Position numbers and translations under genes: made by a program
Assembly (NCBI GenBank): GCA_949825025.1
Contig: OX463779.1
Coordinates: 45,529,284-45,593,283 of the forward strand
DNA length: 64,000 bases
Source: Siphlonurus alternatus
Taxonomy: Eukaryota > Arthropoda > Insecta > Ephemeroptera > Siphlonuridae
Direction of reading: 5' to 3'
Part shown: one piece after another, positions 39,869 to 53,600 of the stretch
Layout: the number at the start of each line of letters is the position of its first letter
Position numbering within the stretch: the stretch's first letter is position 1
The notes under the pieces: generated by a model
What the model saw: only the letters and a program-made list of their open reading frames with translations
Told to the model about the DNA's origin: nothing
Database searches by the model: none

Positions 39869-42462
39869 ATTTTTTTAAAAGCTACATATCATAATTTTAA
39901 TTTACAGTATTACAGACTTGTATCAAATATTAAACTCCATTAAAAAAAAATCAAATAAAAATTGTGTGGGGGCTAAATTAGGATTTATTCTTTCATATTC
40001 AAACTGACAAAAAAGACATTAAGAGATGATACGAGCATAAGGAGAATATTTTTCAAGCATTAATTTAATATACAATTAAAATTCTTTACGAATTCCATTT
40101 GGCAAATAATAATTTGCATTTTACTTAAAAATAAAATATAATTTGTAATATTAATTAATACGAAGATTAATACAATATATATTATCTAGAATAATATATC
40201 CCAGAATAAAAAAAAAAAATATTTATCATAATATCATATATACATTTAATTCAATATAACACATAAATATACAGATATATAATTATCCATCAACATTAAA
40301 TACATAATATTTTTTTTTCCTTTTTAAGACACATTAGTATACATCATTATTTTAATTTAATCTGATTTATTTTGCATTAAGATTTTATAGCATTCATTAT
40401 AATCACATGAGCTGAAGTGAAATATAACAAATACTAAAAAATATTTTGTGAATGAATTATTAATACAAACAAAACATTGATTACATTAATTATTAAAATG
40501 GATAACAATTAAAGGAGCGTTGCTGTTGATTTGGGAGGGGGGGAAGGAAGTACTAGGAAACCAAAGTCATGCAAAATTCAATAGAAAATCACCTGCAAAG
40601 ATAATTGAGGACCACTTCGATTTTATATTTAAAATAGCAGAGATATAAAATCATAATTTAAAAATTTTATTTTCTATTAAATTTTTTATTTCGTTGATGA
40701 GAAGGCATGCAGGAATAATATAATTTTTTTATTGAGCATGCATTTTCATAGTCATTGCATAAACAAAATAAAACTTTAAATTTTATGGGAAGATTATTCA
40801 ATCCTTCAAATCTATATAAAGTAAGAAATTTAACTAGTGATATTGTTAAAAAAAAAATAATACAAAACAACAGCAACACATTTATAAGGTTTGATAAATT
40901 GCAATACAGAGAACGGTAATTTGCCAACGTGCTGGGCTACAAACGTATGAAACATGTAAATATTTTAGTCGTTTAAAATGTGATATTTTTCTTTAAATTG
41001 CCAAAAGTTACCATGTAAGTTAGTATATGAAAAGTCTAAAGGCATGCATGTATTTAAAATTTAAGCCTTTTATAACACTTTTTTCAAATATATTCAATAA
41101 TATCGATATAATTTAATATAAAGAGAAAAAGAATTGAAGTATATAATTAATCATTGATAAATTCAAGTAAAAAACTCCACAGTAATTTAATGTGTCGAAA
41201 TTTTCACGCATTAATTATACATACTCAAAATCTCAAAAATCATAGCTACGCAGTTTATTATTGATTGTGTTTCATAATGAGGAATCTGGTTTTCTCGTCC
41301 TCTTTAATTAATAAAATATCTTATTTGCAGTCATGTTTCTAGCCTTGAACAATAATTCACATTGACACAACTTATATTAGGTAAGCAGATTTTTCTTAAA
41401 GTTATTATTTATGAATACATTGTAGAACTGGCTGCATAACCACAAGGCGGTAATTAACAAAAGCTGCAAACGAACACTTTTTACAATGGAATAATGCGCT
41501 TAATTACAAAATATTTCATTTGAACCATTCTTTTAAGTGTTTTAATATTAAAATAAAAAATTTAAAATAAAATTCCTTGTAGAAAGCATTCAAAATTAAA
41601 GAATTTTAATTTCAAAGACTTATTGCAGAAACTTATTAACAAAAATGAGCATTTGTTTGCAATAAAATATGAGTAACCTAGACAACAGAGGTTTTAAAAA
41701 ACATTTTTTTTTTCTATAGTTCTACTCTGAATTCTTTTTTAAAATGTGAATTTTATATATAATGAACTTTAATTTTTTGGGAATTGGAGAAGGATTTCAG
41801 TGGCTCAAAAAAACAAACAAGAAAATAAGTGAGATCTGGGGTACATAGCTACCAAAATATCTAACACCCTGTATACATTTTTACCCAATGTTTTAAAAGG
41901 AATGGACATTATTTTAATAGTGGGTTTTGCCATAGTTGTTATTTATTTTATTATTATTTTATTTTTAATAAATAGCATTGAAAATATATCAAATTAATTT
42001 GTATTTGCCATTAGCTAGCGTACTATATAAGGTTAAATATATTATATTTTTAATGGCAAAATCCTCTATTGGCGTATAATATTAAAAAGGTTATAGTATT
42101 TTTATGTACATAAAAGAAAATTTTACTATTATTATTTACAAAAACTACGAACAGCATATTTTGTTAAAATTATAGAAATTAAATAATGTTGAATCCATAT
42201 TTCAATTTAATTTATAAAATAAAATCTTTACTTAACAGTTGGTATACGTTTTTTTGTTTTCCAAAATCAATATTAAAACTCCCATTCTGTTTACTGTATT
42301 ATTTACAGCAAAATTATGAGCTAAAAAATAGCATACTTAGGAAGATTGTTTCAAATGCAAAAGGTCTTGTTTTTGCTTTATTATTAGAAATTAACTTGTA
42401 GAGAAAATAATCTTCTCGAGATAATACAAATTTTAATAAGTACAAGCAGGACCTTTATTTAA
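39869..42462. other. AT-rich spacer after the goliath long-form stop
   Basis: Contains the 3' UTR of the goliath long form at its right end. No other coding content or repeat was recognised. Confidence 0.5.
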
Positions 42463-42728
42463 CTATTTCGAGGGTTCTTCAACAGTGGAATTTTTTCTTC
42501 TTTGTGGACTGGCTGGAGTTTCCTGCTGAGGACTTGCTGCTTGCTCGTCTGCAGAGGGGCTGACTAGAGAGTTGTTGCAGGCGCAGGAACAGGCGCAGGG
42601 GATGCTGGCTGGCGGGGCTACAGGGGCCTCCTTGCTCAGGGCCGACTCTTCCACAGGGGGATCTACCGCATGTACCGGGGCAACTTCCACCTCCACAGCT
42701 TTATCCTCGTTGATCGAGTGACGATGCA
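42463..42728 (-). CDS. gol: goliath alternative terminal exon
   Basis: Acceptor GTTACACAG|TG, then 87 codons to TAG at 42465-42463. It encodes [20 protein letters not shown], an Ala/Pro/Glu-rich low-complexity region, a Cys-rich CACSCAC cluster and a basic PQRRKNS near the end. Its two leading bases complete the codon left by the 44284-44398 exon. The AATAAA at 42459-42454 (minus strand) lies just after the stop. It is much more GC-rich than its surroundings, which supports coding status. Confidence 0.7.
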
Positions 42729-45700
42729 CTGTGTAACAAAGTTTTTTATTAGAAATATATTCGACATTATACAACAATTATTTTTTTACTAGCTATAATA
42801 GACAATAATGGTTGCATTTTTTATTTCATAATTAGAAAATATACCTAAAATTATGCTTTTCTGAATTTTTTCAGATTTTTTGGAGTGCGGGAACTAATTT
42901 TAAAAAAATATTTAAAATCTCTGAATTAGGGTGGTACACCTGATGGGACAACCGTGACGTCATTTGTCGTGCTGTGATTGGCTATTGATGACATCACGGT
43001 TGCAGTGATTGGCTATTGATGACGTCACGGTTGTCCCATCAGATGTACCACCCTAATTCAGATATTTTAAATATTTTTTAAAAATTAGTTCCCGCACTCC
43101 AAAAAATCTGAAAAAAATTCAGAAAAGCATAATTTTATGTATATTTTCTAATTATGAAACAAAAAAATGCAACCATTATTGTCTATTCTTGTAGCTTTTG
43201 TCTTAGACATCACGCGACCCTCCCATTAAGGATTAGAGGACCAAGGAAAAGGTTCGTGACGTCAAACCAAAGATAATATATAAGCTATAGTAGTTCAATC
43301 ACTACGTTTACATGAAGATGTTTAATACGCATCCGTTGACGACGCCTCATAAGAATAACATTATCCGTCGTCAACGAATACGCATTAAACACCGTCATGT
43401 AAACGTAGTGAATGGACAAATTGAATGGATATTAATTTTTTTGTACATATTTGGATACAGAATGTCAAATTTTGAATACTTTCATTTTTTTTTTTTTTTT
43501 AGCACCCTGCATGGTACTCGTCAGAGTCATGCAAATATTTAACATTTAAGTATAGAGAAAATAATTTTATTTGCATGAATATGACGTTACAGCGTCTTTC
43601 TCATGGATTTTTTTAGGGTGGTTTAAAGGCTAAAACAACAACAACAACGAAAAAATTTACAGTTTCTTTTCCAAATATGCATTGAAAGATTTCATGCAGG
43701 TTGTCCATTATTAATACTAAAATATTCATTTTAAACAGAATGCTCAAATTCCATCGATCTTTTTTACAATATATATTTCTTTTTTATATAAGAACATGAA
43801 TGTTTAGAGAAATAAGGGCATTGGGTGTAGCACCGGTAGTTGGCAACACTGACGTATCTTCACCATGTTAATTTTTTATCCTTGCTCCTCGGAGTAATTT
43901 TTATGCTAGAGCTAAGCTGATTGCTGTAGTATCAAGATAATTAGTAGCCCAAGTGCACAATTTGGCTAAATAAAGCCTGATTTAAAGAAAAGTTTTTTTT
44001 TTTATATTTTAGAAAAATGCATGTAAATTTAAAAAATTACTAAAAAATACTTTTCTTTAAATCAAGCTTTATTTAGCCAAATTGTGCACTTGGGCTACTA
44101 ATTATCTTGATATTACTGCAGTCAGCTTAGCTCTAGCATAAAAATTACTCCGAGGAGCAATGATCAAAAATTAACATGGTGAAGATACGTCAGTGTTGCC
44201 AACTACCGGTGCTACACCCAAAATGCCCTTAAACTTCTGATACATCTGAGTTAAAGATTGATTTAAATGGACGAAATCATTACCTTTAGCAGGTTTCGTC
44301 ACCTTCTCCACCTTGTTAATATCTGGACTTGGAGGACGTAGGGAGTGACCAGAGGTGCAAGTTGCACCATGCATTATAAGTTCATTGTATGCAGTGATCT
44401 GTAACATACAACACTTTGCATTGGAACAACAGATTTTACAGAGCAGAATATTATTTATTTTTGTATACATTTTTTATCATTCGTATTTGAAAAAATATCA
44501 AATTTCCAACATTAGTATACAATTGAAATGCAATTTACTTAAATTGTTAACAAATATAGAGCGTGCAGTTATTGTTAGTGGGGATTATTACACTCACCGT
44601 GCAGTCTTCATTGCAGCCAAAGTTCGTACAGTTACCCTTCATTTTTACATTTTTTTTTTTTTTTTTTTTGCAGTAAGGAAACAGTGAGGAGCATTCACAT
44701 AGTATTTTAGCTACACTTTAGCCTCAATCTTTATCACGGGTTAATTCAATTAAGTGCTAAACCATGGGTTAAATATGGTGCTAAAAATGGGGGCTTAATT
44801 CTGGGGTTAAGCAATGTTCAACAGATACGTTATAGCACCGATTTAGCCCACATGTTTAGCCCCTGGTTTAGCACTCGATTTAACAAGATAAAAAAAAATA
44901 TCAAGGCTAAAATGAGGCTAAAATGTTGTGTAAATACCCCCCAGTGTTTAAATTTATTTGGTACTATTCTATCAATATTTTTATGATGTTTAATCTGAAT
45001 AAATAATTTAAATTTATATTATTCTGGAGATTATTTAATAATTATTTATTTTTAAATTTATACTTTTCCTTATTTTTACCTTACTGCAAAGTTTCTAAGT
45101 ATTAGTGCTCTTTAAAATTACATATATTTAATTATTTTTTTAAATTAAAACTATAATAGCTTGAAATTTTAAGTTTTATAAATACTAAAATATCAAATAA
45201 ATTATCAAATTACACAAAAAAGTCACTTTTATTATTTTTTTTTTCTTATATTTACTATACAACTGACATTTTTTTTCTAACTCTAAAGTATTATGAACAT
45301 TGTTATTAATTAATGCATAGTCAAATATTTTAATTAACATAACTTGTGCTAATCAAATGTCAAATGATCAAATGTGTTAGTTAACAAGAATTATATTATG
45401 TACATTCAATTGATAAAAAAAAAGAGTTGTGCAACATTGCTATAATGTCAAGTAACCTTAACCAATAATCCCACACAGGCAAGGCATTTATTTAACATTC
45501 ATATCTAGATTAAAATATTTCACAATTAAATTTACAAAATACATAATATTTAATGTAAGGTAAAATATTTGTGAGTAAAAATTTCAGTCTTTAAATAAAT
45601 TAAATAATAGCAATATTTTGGTAGCATTAGTTTTAATATTAAAAAAAAAATCTAGTTTCAAATCATATTTTATTATTTATTATAAAATTATTTATTATTA

Positions 45701-47744
45701 ATTATTATTTTGATGTTCAGTGTTATATTAATAAGATTTTTGTCAGTGTAACAAATAACTTCATGCTACCATTTAAAAAAAAAAAACTAAAATAAGTAAA
45801 AAAAAAAAAATACAGTAAAAGGAGAAGTTTCAGGCATGTTTACGTTTAGAGAAAGACATTTTACAAAATACATTGATGCCAACAATAATTAATAAAACTT
45901 CACAAAATTCTCATCAATGCTTATAATGTGATGAGTATATTAAATTATATTCAGATTTTTGTAAAGCTTTAATAAAACAGCAATCTAAAAATAAGTAGCA
46001 ATTTACAATACAAAGCGATAATTTCTATAATATTTATTTTAGTTAAAAAAAATGTTGTGCATCTTTGGATATGGTGCAGTGAAAGCCCCAAAGAACAAAA
46101 TGGTAATTGACCTCTAAAAATATTATTGCATAAAGGAATAGAGAATAAAAAGAATGTTATAATCTGATTTTTTGCTAAATTTGTGAACTATTTTTAACAA
46201 ATTTTAAAAATGCATTTTTTTTAGACCAATCTCACTTTTGCTGTCAAAGCCGTATTAAGGAGTAAAAATATTTAAAAAAAAATCCTCTACTTCATTTCAT
46301 TATTTTGGTTTTAATCAAAATATCACAAACTTTTTATACAAAATTCATTATTGCAATAAAAAAAATGTATAAAGGTCAAAAGTCAATTATAATAATAATA
46401 AGCAGTCCAATCACATAATAAAAAATAGACGTTCACGACAATATATTGAGAGGTAAAAAGCTTCTACGTGCGACTAGGCTAGGTGGTAGAACGCCATGGG
46501 AGAGAGGTTCACCTGCGGATCAACGTGTCCGTTAGGTGTCGTGGACACGGTGATGGTGCCCACGCTGCCTCGATGACCGTGCACCGGAGGAAACTCTTCG
46601 GGGGGTTCTGGAGACGGAGAGGTGCTCACTGACTCGCTGCTGCCGATACCGGCGTCGTCTATTTCTATGTGGAGAATACTCTCTTGACTGCCGGCGAACT
46701 GTGAATTTAGAGAAACATTGTTCAAGAAATATTACGTTAAGTACATGCCTCGAAAAATTTCCTTTTGCAGCCTTATTAATCACCATTCTCCGTAAGAATA
46801 ACATGCTGATTAGCAAGGCTACAAGTGGGATTTTTTCTAAGGCAACGAGTTGGACACCACGAACTTTACTCCTGCTTTGTTTGTACGTGTTTTACCACGC
46901 AGTCTATGGAGGCGTGGTGAACCAAAACTCTTTTGTTATTATCGACTGGGTGCTCTTTTTACATCTCCCAAAATTGCAAATCTGCTTGTGTCATTGGAGC
47001 TGCAGCTCTAGCAAGTGAAGCAGGAGTTAAGTTCGAGGTTTAATTATTTTATTATTTTATTTTATTATTTTATTTTATCTAGATTTTTTTAACTTATTTT
47101 CATTTTTCATTTTAGAAATTCAAAATTTGAAATAGTTGTGTTTGTGTTTGTTGGTGTTTTTATTCTTCCGTATTCACCTTTTTACCCTTTAGCTATTACA
47201 TTTTACATTTTATGAAAATTTTAGTGGCTTAATCGAAAGAAGGGGTAAAAATATGGTACTGTGAATTTTTTCAGATTTTTTTGAGATCGGGAACTATTTT
47301 TAAAAAATTATTAAAAGTCTATTTTATGACGTCACGGGCGGCACTGCTAAAATTTTCACATTCTAATATCTTATTTGAAGATGTTATAAACATCACACCA
47401 TACCATTTACGTTTATATAATACATGATCAAAATGACACTAGATTTCAAAATTTATTGCAGCACAGTACTTACATTATAACCGTAAAACTTAAGGATGTC
47501 CATCTTGCACATGGGGCATGTGCGGTGCTCCAACAGCCACGGATCAATGCAAGGCTTGTGGAATTCATGCCTGAAAATAATTAATTTATATAAGATTACA
47601 TTACTAAACATTACATCGATATTAATTTTTTACATTAATTTTCTGAATAATGAAATTACGTTATATGGGTTTTATTTGTAATTTACTATTGTATTGTTGT
47701 AGGGAAGTGATTTATAAAAGCAAGTATACTCCACAATATATATG

Positions 47745-47807
<63 letters not shown>

Positions 47808-50665
47808 ACTATAATATATATACTATTATAGTTATTAAAAATAACAAAAACACGCTTGATTAAATACTTTTCCCATTAGTCAAAAATGAAATGCAATTTG
47901 TCATTGTATCGTTTTATTATATCTAGAGTGATGAAAAAAATTCAGAATTTTGACAACACAGAAAATAATATAAAACCATTCTTAAAAGAATTTGAAATGT
48001 TATGCAAAAAATTAATTAAATACTGTAAAAATAATGATGATTTTTTTATTATTGCGGGTGACGTAAATCTTAATTTATTTATTGATGATGCAAATGTAAT
48101 TTTATATAAAGATATACTGGACTCATACAAGTTGGAAATTGTTAATAGTTCCGCTACTAGAGAAACAATGAAAACGGCTACTTTAATTGATCATATTATT
48201 AAAAGTACATCTGCTATTAATACTAATTATAAAACTGAAAAAACAACTCTGTCGGACCATAACTATACTATAGTCACAATAACATTAAATAACTCGAAGA
48301 ACATTGATAAAATACAAGAAAAACAATTTTATTATAAACGAATATTTGACAAATGCAATTTAGATAATTTTCTGCTCCTATTAATTCGTGAAGAATGGAA
48401 TGATTTATTAAATCCTGATCTCAATTCAAATGAGAGATGGTCAAAATTTCTTGAAATTTTTATTTATCATTTCAACGAGGCTTTTCCTGTTGTTAAAAGA
48501 AAAATTTCAAGTAACAAAAATAAACCTTCCTGGATACTCAATAACCCCCATCTTTACGAACAAGGGATTTCTTTAAAACGCTTACACTATGATGTAAAAT
48601 TTACTGACCCAAATTTAGAGTCTACTTATAAAAAAGAAATGAAATCTTATAAACAAAATATGGCCACCGCTAAATTTAAAGAGAATGACCATGAAATAAA
48701 AGGAGCTAATAATAAAATTAAAGCTACGTGGAATATAATTAATAAAGAATGCAAAACAAAGAAAACAAATGTTAATAATAAGAATAATTATGAATTATGT
48801 ATAAATAGTGTAACGATTACAGACCCCAAACTAATTTGCAATTTATTTAATAATTTTTTTGTCAAGACAATTGAAAATATAATAACAGAAAAATTTCCTT
48901 TTAATTATTCTAATACTTTAATTATTGTCGATTCTGATAAAAGTAAAACGAAATTAAATTTTAGTTCGATAGACCCGATTTATATTTTAAATCGAATGAA
49001 ATCCCTTCCTAATAAGTATGCAGCTGGCCCAGACGAAATACCATATACTGTTGTAAAATATTGTGCTTCTGTTTTGTCTGTCCCTTTATCTAATTTAATT
49101 AACCATTCAATATCAGATGGTATATTTCCTGATTGTTTAAAGGATTCTAAGATTTATGCAACTCATAAAAAAGGCCCAACTTTCATTATTGATAATTACA
49201 GACCAATATCAAATACATCTGTTTTTGGCAAATTATTTGAGAATACATTAGACGATCAAATTACGGATTATCAAACAGAAAATCATTTAATTGCTCCCTG
49301 TCAACATGGATTCTTGAAAGACCGTTCTACTGATACAGCACTATTTGATCTTTTAAGCCACGTTTATATGGCAATAGATAATAAACTATTTTGCGTTGCA
49401 ATATTTTTTGATTTATCTAAAGCGTTTGATAGTCTAAATAAAGATGTATTATTGAATAAATTTGATAACATGGGAATAGGAGTTTCGAGTCGTAATCTAT
49501 TAGATTCATATCTAACTAACAGACAACAATATGTTGAATTAAATTCAAATTCTAACGGCCAAAATATTACATATAAATCAGACAAATTACCGATTACACT
49601 TGGAATTCCTCAAGGAGGAAAAATGTCAGCCACATTGTTTAATACAGGAACAAATGACTTATCAGATCATGTCAAGAATGCGGTATTAGTAAAGTATGCT
49701 GATGATATTACAGCTATAATCACAGCAGAAGCCGAAGATGAATTAATTCGTAAGATTAAACTTACTATTGAAGAGGTACATACATGGTGTACAAATAATA
49801 AGCTAATATTAAATTCAACTAAAACCGAATACATCCAATTTCATTCCCCTAGACAAATCCCTTTGAATAGTTATTTGTTGCAATTAGCCGGGAAAACAAT
49901 TAAAAGAGCAGAGTCTGTTAAGTTTCTTGGTCTACACATTAATGAAAGTTTGGATTGGTCTTTACATGTAAATGCGATTTGTAAGAAGATAAATTCGGCC
50001 AATTTTATGTTATATACAATCAGGAATCATGTATCTCATGAAACCTTGCTAACCATATATTATGCGTATGTTTATCCACATTTGGCATATGGCATAATAA
50101 ATTGGGGATGTAAATCGGAACTATTGAATCGATGTTTTGTTTTGCAAAAGAGAGCACTTAGAACGATTTTAAGAATACCAAAAGGACAGTCGTGTGTTTC
50201 ACATTTTAAGGCTAATAAAATGTTAACTGTCCCTTGCATTTATATTTTAAATTGTGCCTCATTCAAAAAAAATCATCCAAATTTTTATGTTCAGAATGAT
50301 GGCTATCATGACTATAATACTAGGAATAAATCGAATGTAGTTACTGAAAGACATAACACACAATTTTTCAAAAACTGTGCAATGTATCAAACAGCAAAAT
50401 TTTATGAATTTTTACCAGCATGTTTGAAAGAAATAAAAACCAGTAAACTTTTTCGCACAAAATTAAAGAATGTATTGATCAATAAAGAGTTTTGCTCTAT
50501 TAAAGCTTTTGAGAGTAATAAAATGTCTGAAAAAGTATTATCAGGATTATAAAATAAACAAAATTATAAATTTACATATACATTGTATTGACTGATATAT
50601 ATATATGTATGTATGTGTATATATACATATATGTATGTGTGTGTATATGTGTATGTGTATGTATG

Positions 50666-50698
<33 letters not shown>

Positions 50699-53600
50699 AT
50701 GTGTATGTATGTATGTGTATATATATATGTATGTATATATATATATATATATGTATGTATATATATGTTCCACATAAACTAAAATTTATCAGTATTAATG
50801 GTGACTTTGGCTTGTATTTTGTTTTTATTATTATTGTCAGTGATTGTGTTTGATAGTGTTAAATAACTTATGTAAATGTGTTTAAGTTTGATGTTTTTAT
50901 GTTGTATTTTGTCCAATTTTGACTTGAACATATGTTTGTCTTGTACAACCAAAAAGAAGTTCCAAAATAAAAATAAATAAAAATAAATAAAAATTTTCAA
51001 CTATAATTGTCATACTCTGTGTTTTTAATATTCTATCAATCATCCATATAATTCTGACAGCCTTTACAATATGTTACCATATTATAAAACAATAAACATA
51101 TAATTGCAATAAAATGTAAATAAATCATAATTTAATGAGCATGACTATATTTTATAATAAACGAAATCGATCAATTAACCTACAAGAGCGTAAATGATAT
51201 TATATTTCTATTTTAAAATGAATCAATACAACCAGATGGTGTGCAAGTCGACTTGCCAGAGAATTTATTTCAGTAGAGGTCACTTAAGGTCATTGGTGAT
51301 GATTCATCTGATCTCAAGAGCAGCAACAAGGAATAAATTGAACGGCAAATTTAAATTACCTGCAAGGTAGAATTCTGATCACGTCCGAGATTTTATATGG
51401 CTCAATACAGATGGCACAGCATTCGCCCTCGCCTTGCAATTCCTGAAACAACAAATTAATTAGCCACTAATTAACTTTACATCATTTAATAATGTAATTT
51501 TTTTCTCTTTTTACACGGATACACCCCCAAGAGCTTACAGCTCGCGGAAGGTTATCGGTATAGGGATAGTAAGGTAGGGAAAGGATGATGGCCACGGCCT
51601 GTTATGAGTCCCAGCATTCGCTGAGGTGAGACTGAGGGAACCGTGGAAAACCTCAGTCAGGACGGAAACCTCCACTTTTTATGAATGGACTAAAGTGATG
51701 TCAAAGTCTGGGGAACCACACACAAGTGCATTAATTTTACATTATTTGAATTACAGTGAAAACTATCGTAAAGCTAATCATGGTGGATTAGGGAGGAATA
51801 AATGAAAAAAATAATCTATGCAATTAGATAATTTAATTAATGAGATATTTTACAAGAAAATAACTAACTTAATTATAAATTATTTTTAAGTTTTACGATA
51901 CGATAATTCAATAATATTTTATGTAGGTTATCTTTTTATGTCACCTGGATCGATATTTAATACTAACTTATTAATATATTCTTGTAATCATAATAGCATG
52001 TTAAGTTATTAATATCTCTTTCATTAATTAAATCGAAGTTTCTAAGTACCTTGGAATGTATAGAAAAATGCAGTTATAGATAAGTCTCCATTATATGTTG
52101 GTATCGTAATTTAAATTTTAAGCATTTTTTTTATATATATATATATACATACAGTATAGATGCACCTAGGGATAGCTCGAATGTTACTTAACTTGCAAGA
52201 TTTGCTGGACATGCAGTGTCAAAATATAAAGATTTGATAGTATCTATAGTCTAGCCATCCCAAGAAGTTAAATTTGACCCGATTGCATAGATGAGGTCTA
52301 ACTCTAAGCCAGGCGTAACTTTGATTCTTTTGACTGTCGCAATAATCGAAATTATTAAAGTTAGGCCTGGCTTAAAGTACGACTGTGACAATCTAAATCA
52401 TCAAAGTTAGTCCTGGCTTATAGTTAGACTTCATCTACGCAATTGAGTGATTTAATAAGTCTCCATAGAAAAGTAACTCAAGCATGGGTAATGTTCACAC
52501 AGCCTAGAGGTGTGTTCAATAAATTACTCTAGAGAAGGTCAATGTAAAGATCGATACTCGGCAGTGCTTTGACCCGGCAACAGCAGGTAACTCTTACCTT
52601 GTCCTCGGAGCGAATGTTCTTGGTGGGGATCTTGGAGAGCGCCTTCTTAGCCGCACTGCACAAACGCCTCTGAAAAAACAACACCATCGTCAAATTTTGC
52701 TTCACAAAGAAATTATTGTAAAAAAAAATTGAGACTAAAGTGGGGTTAAAGCGCTTCGTGCATGCCCCCCTATAATTTTCTAAATTAAGAATCAAATTTA
52801 ATACATCCTCCTTTGTGGTTCAGAGGGGAACCTTATCGTGAATTAATTATGCATTTATGGTCAGTAAATTAAATTAATTTAATTTAATAATTAAATTAAA
52901 ATCAAAGAAATTTTGCTTTTAGAATTTATTTGACATTGTAATTAAAGAATAAATATTAAAAATTGGTATATCATACGTCAGATGCAAATGTAAATAACAC
53001 TAAATATTATGTTAAAGGTAATAATATAATAATAAATATATTATCTTAAGTCAAATAGTAAATATATAACTTGTTATAAGAAATTAACTGATTTGATAAT
53101 GGATCTGATATTGTACTGCTCTTATTTATTAAGATAATGAAAAAAGCTAAATAATTTATGAGTGCGAAATATATGTACAGATTTTATTATTCTGATTTTT
53201 ACTACGTATATATAGCTTATATAAGTTTAATTCCAAGTTATTTGAAGGTAAAAATACTGTATAATAAAATATATACGTAATTACAAAAACAACAAAAGGC
53301 GTCATTGCACGCTCTGCAGATTCGTGCGGTGCTTTAAAGTTTGTTTTAGTTTAGACTTAAAAAATTAATATTTATAAGATTCATATATTATTATACAGTG
53401 TATAATGTATATATTATGAACATAATTAAAAAATAAGATAGAATGATAGCATATAAAGGTTCAAAAGCCTTTATGTATAAAAATATGAAACTATAACAAA
53501 ATATAATTACGTTTTTTTTTTAACATTGTCATTGAACCTTCATTAAAAAGACATAAATTTTTCTCTTCGTGTGACTCACACGAGTCAATTTTTATGACGC

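Larger units (their letters stand above)
47805..50992 (+). mobile_element. 5'-truncated non-LTR retrotransposon (LINE) in a goliath intron
   Basis: The element lies antisense to goliath, between its two RING exons. Its 5' edge abuts an AT microsatellite; its 3' edge is a run of AAATAAATAAA-type repeats ending about 50992. The 3' UTR (50553-50992) includes a TATG/TATA microsatellite. The 9-mer aactataat occurs at 47807-47815 and again at 50999-51007 and may be a target duplication, but the AT-rich context makes that weak. The endonuclease N-terminus is missing, so the copy is not autonomous as it stands. Confidence 0.85.

Noticed and set aside
44171..44470. 99-codon minus frame taken as a single-exon gene
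   Set aside because: Only 44284-44398 is bounded by splice sites and in phase with goliath exons; the flanks read into intron and a MITE arm.
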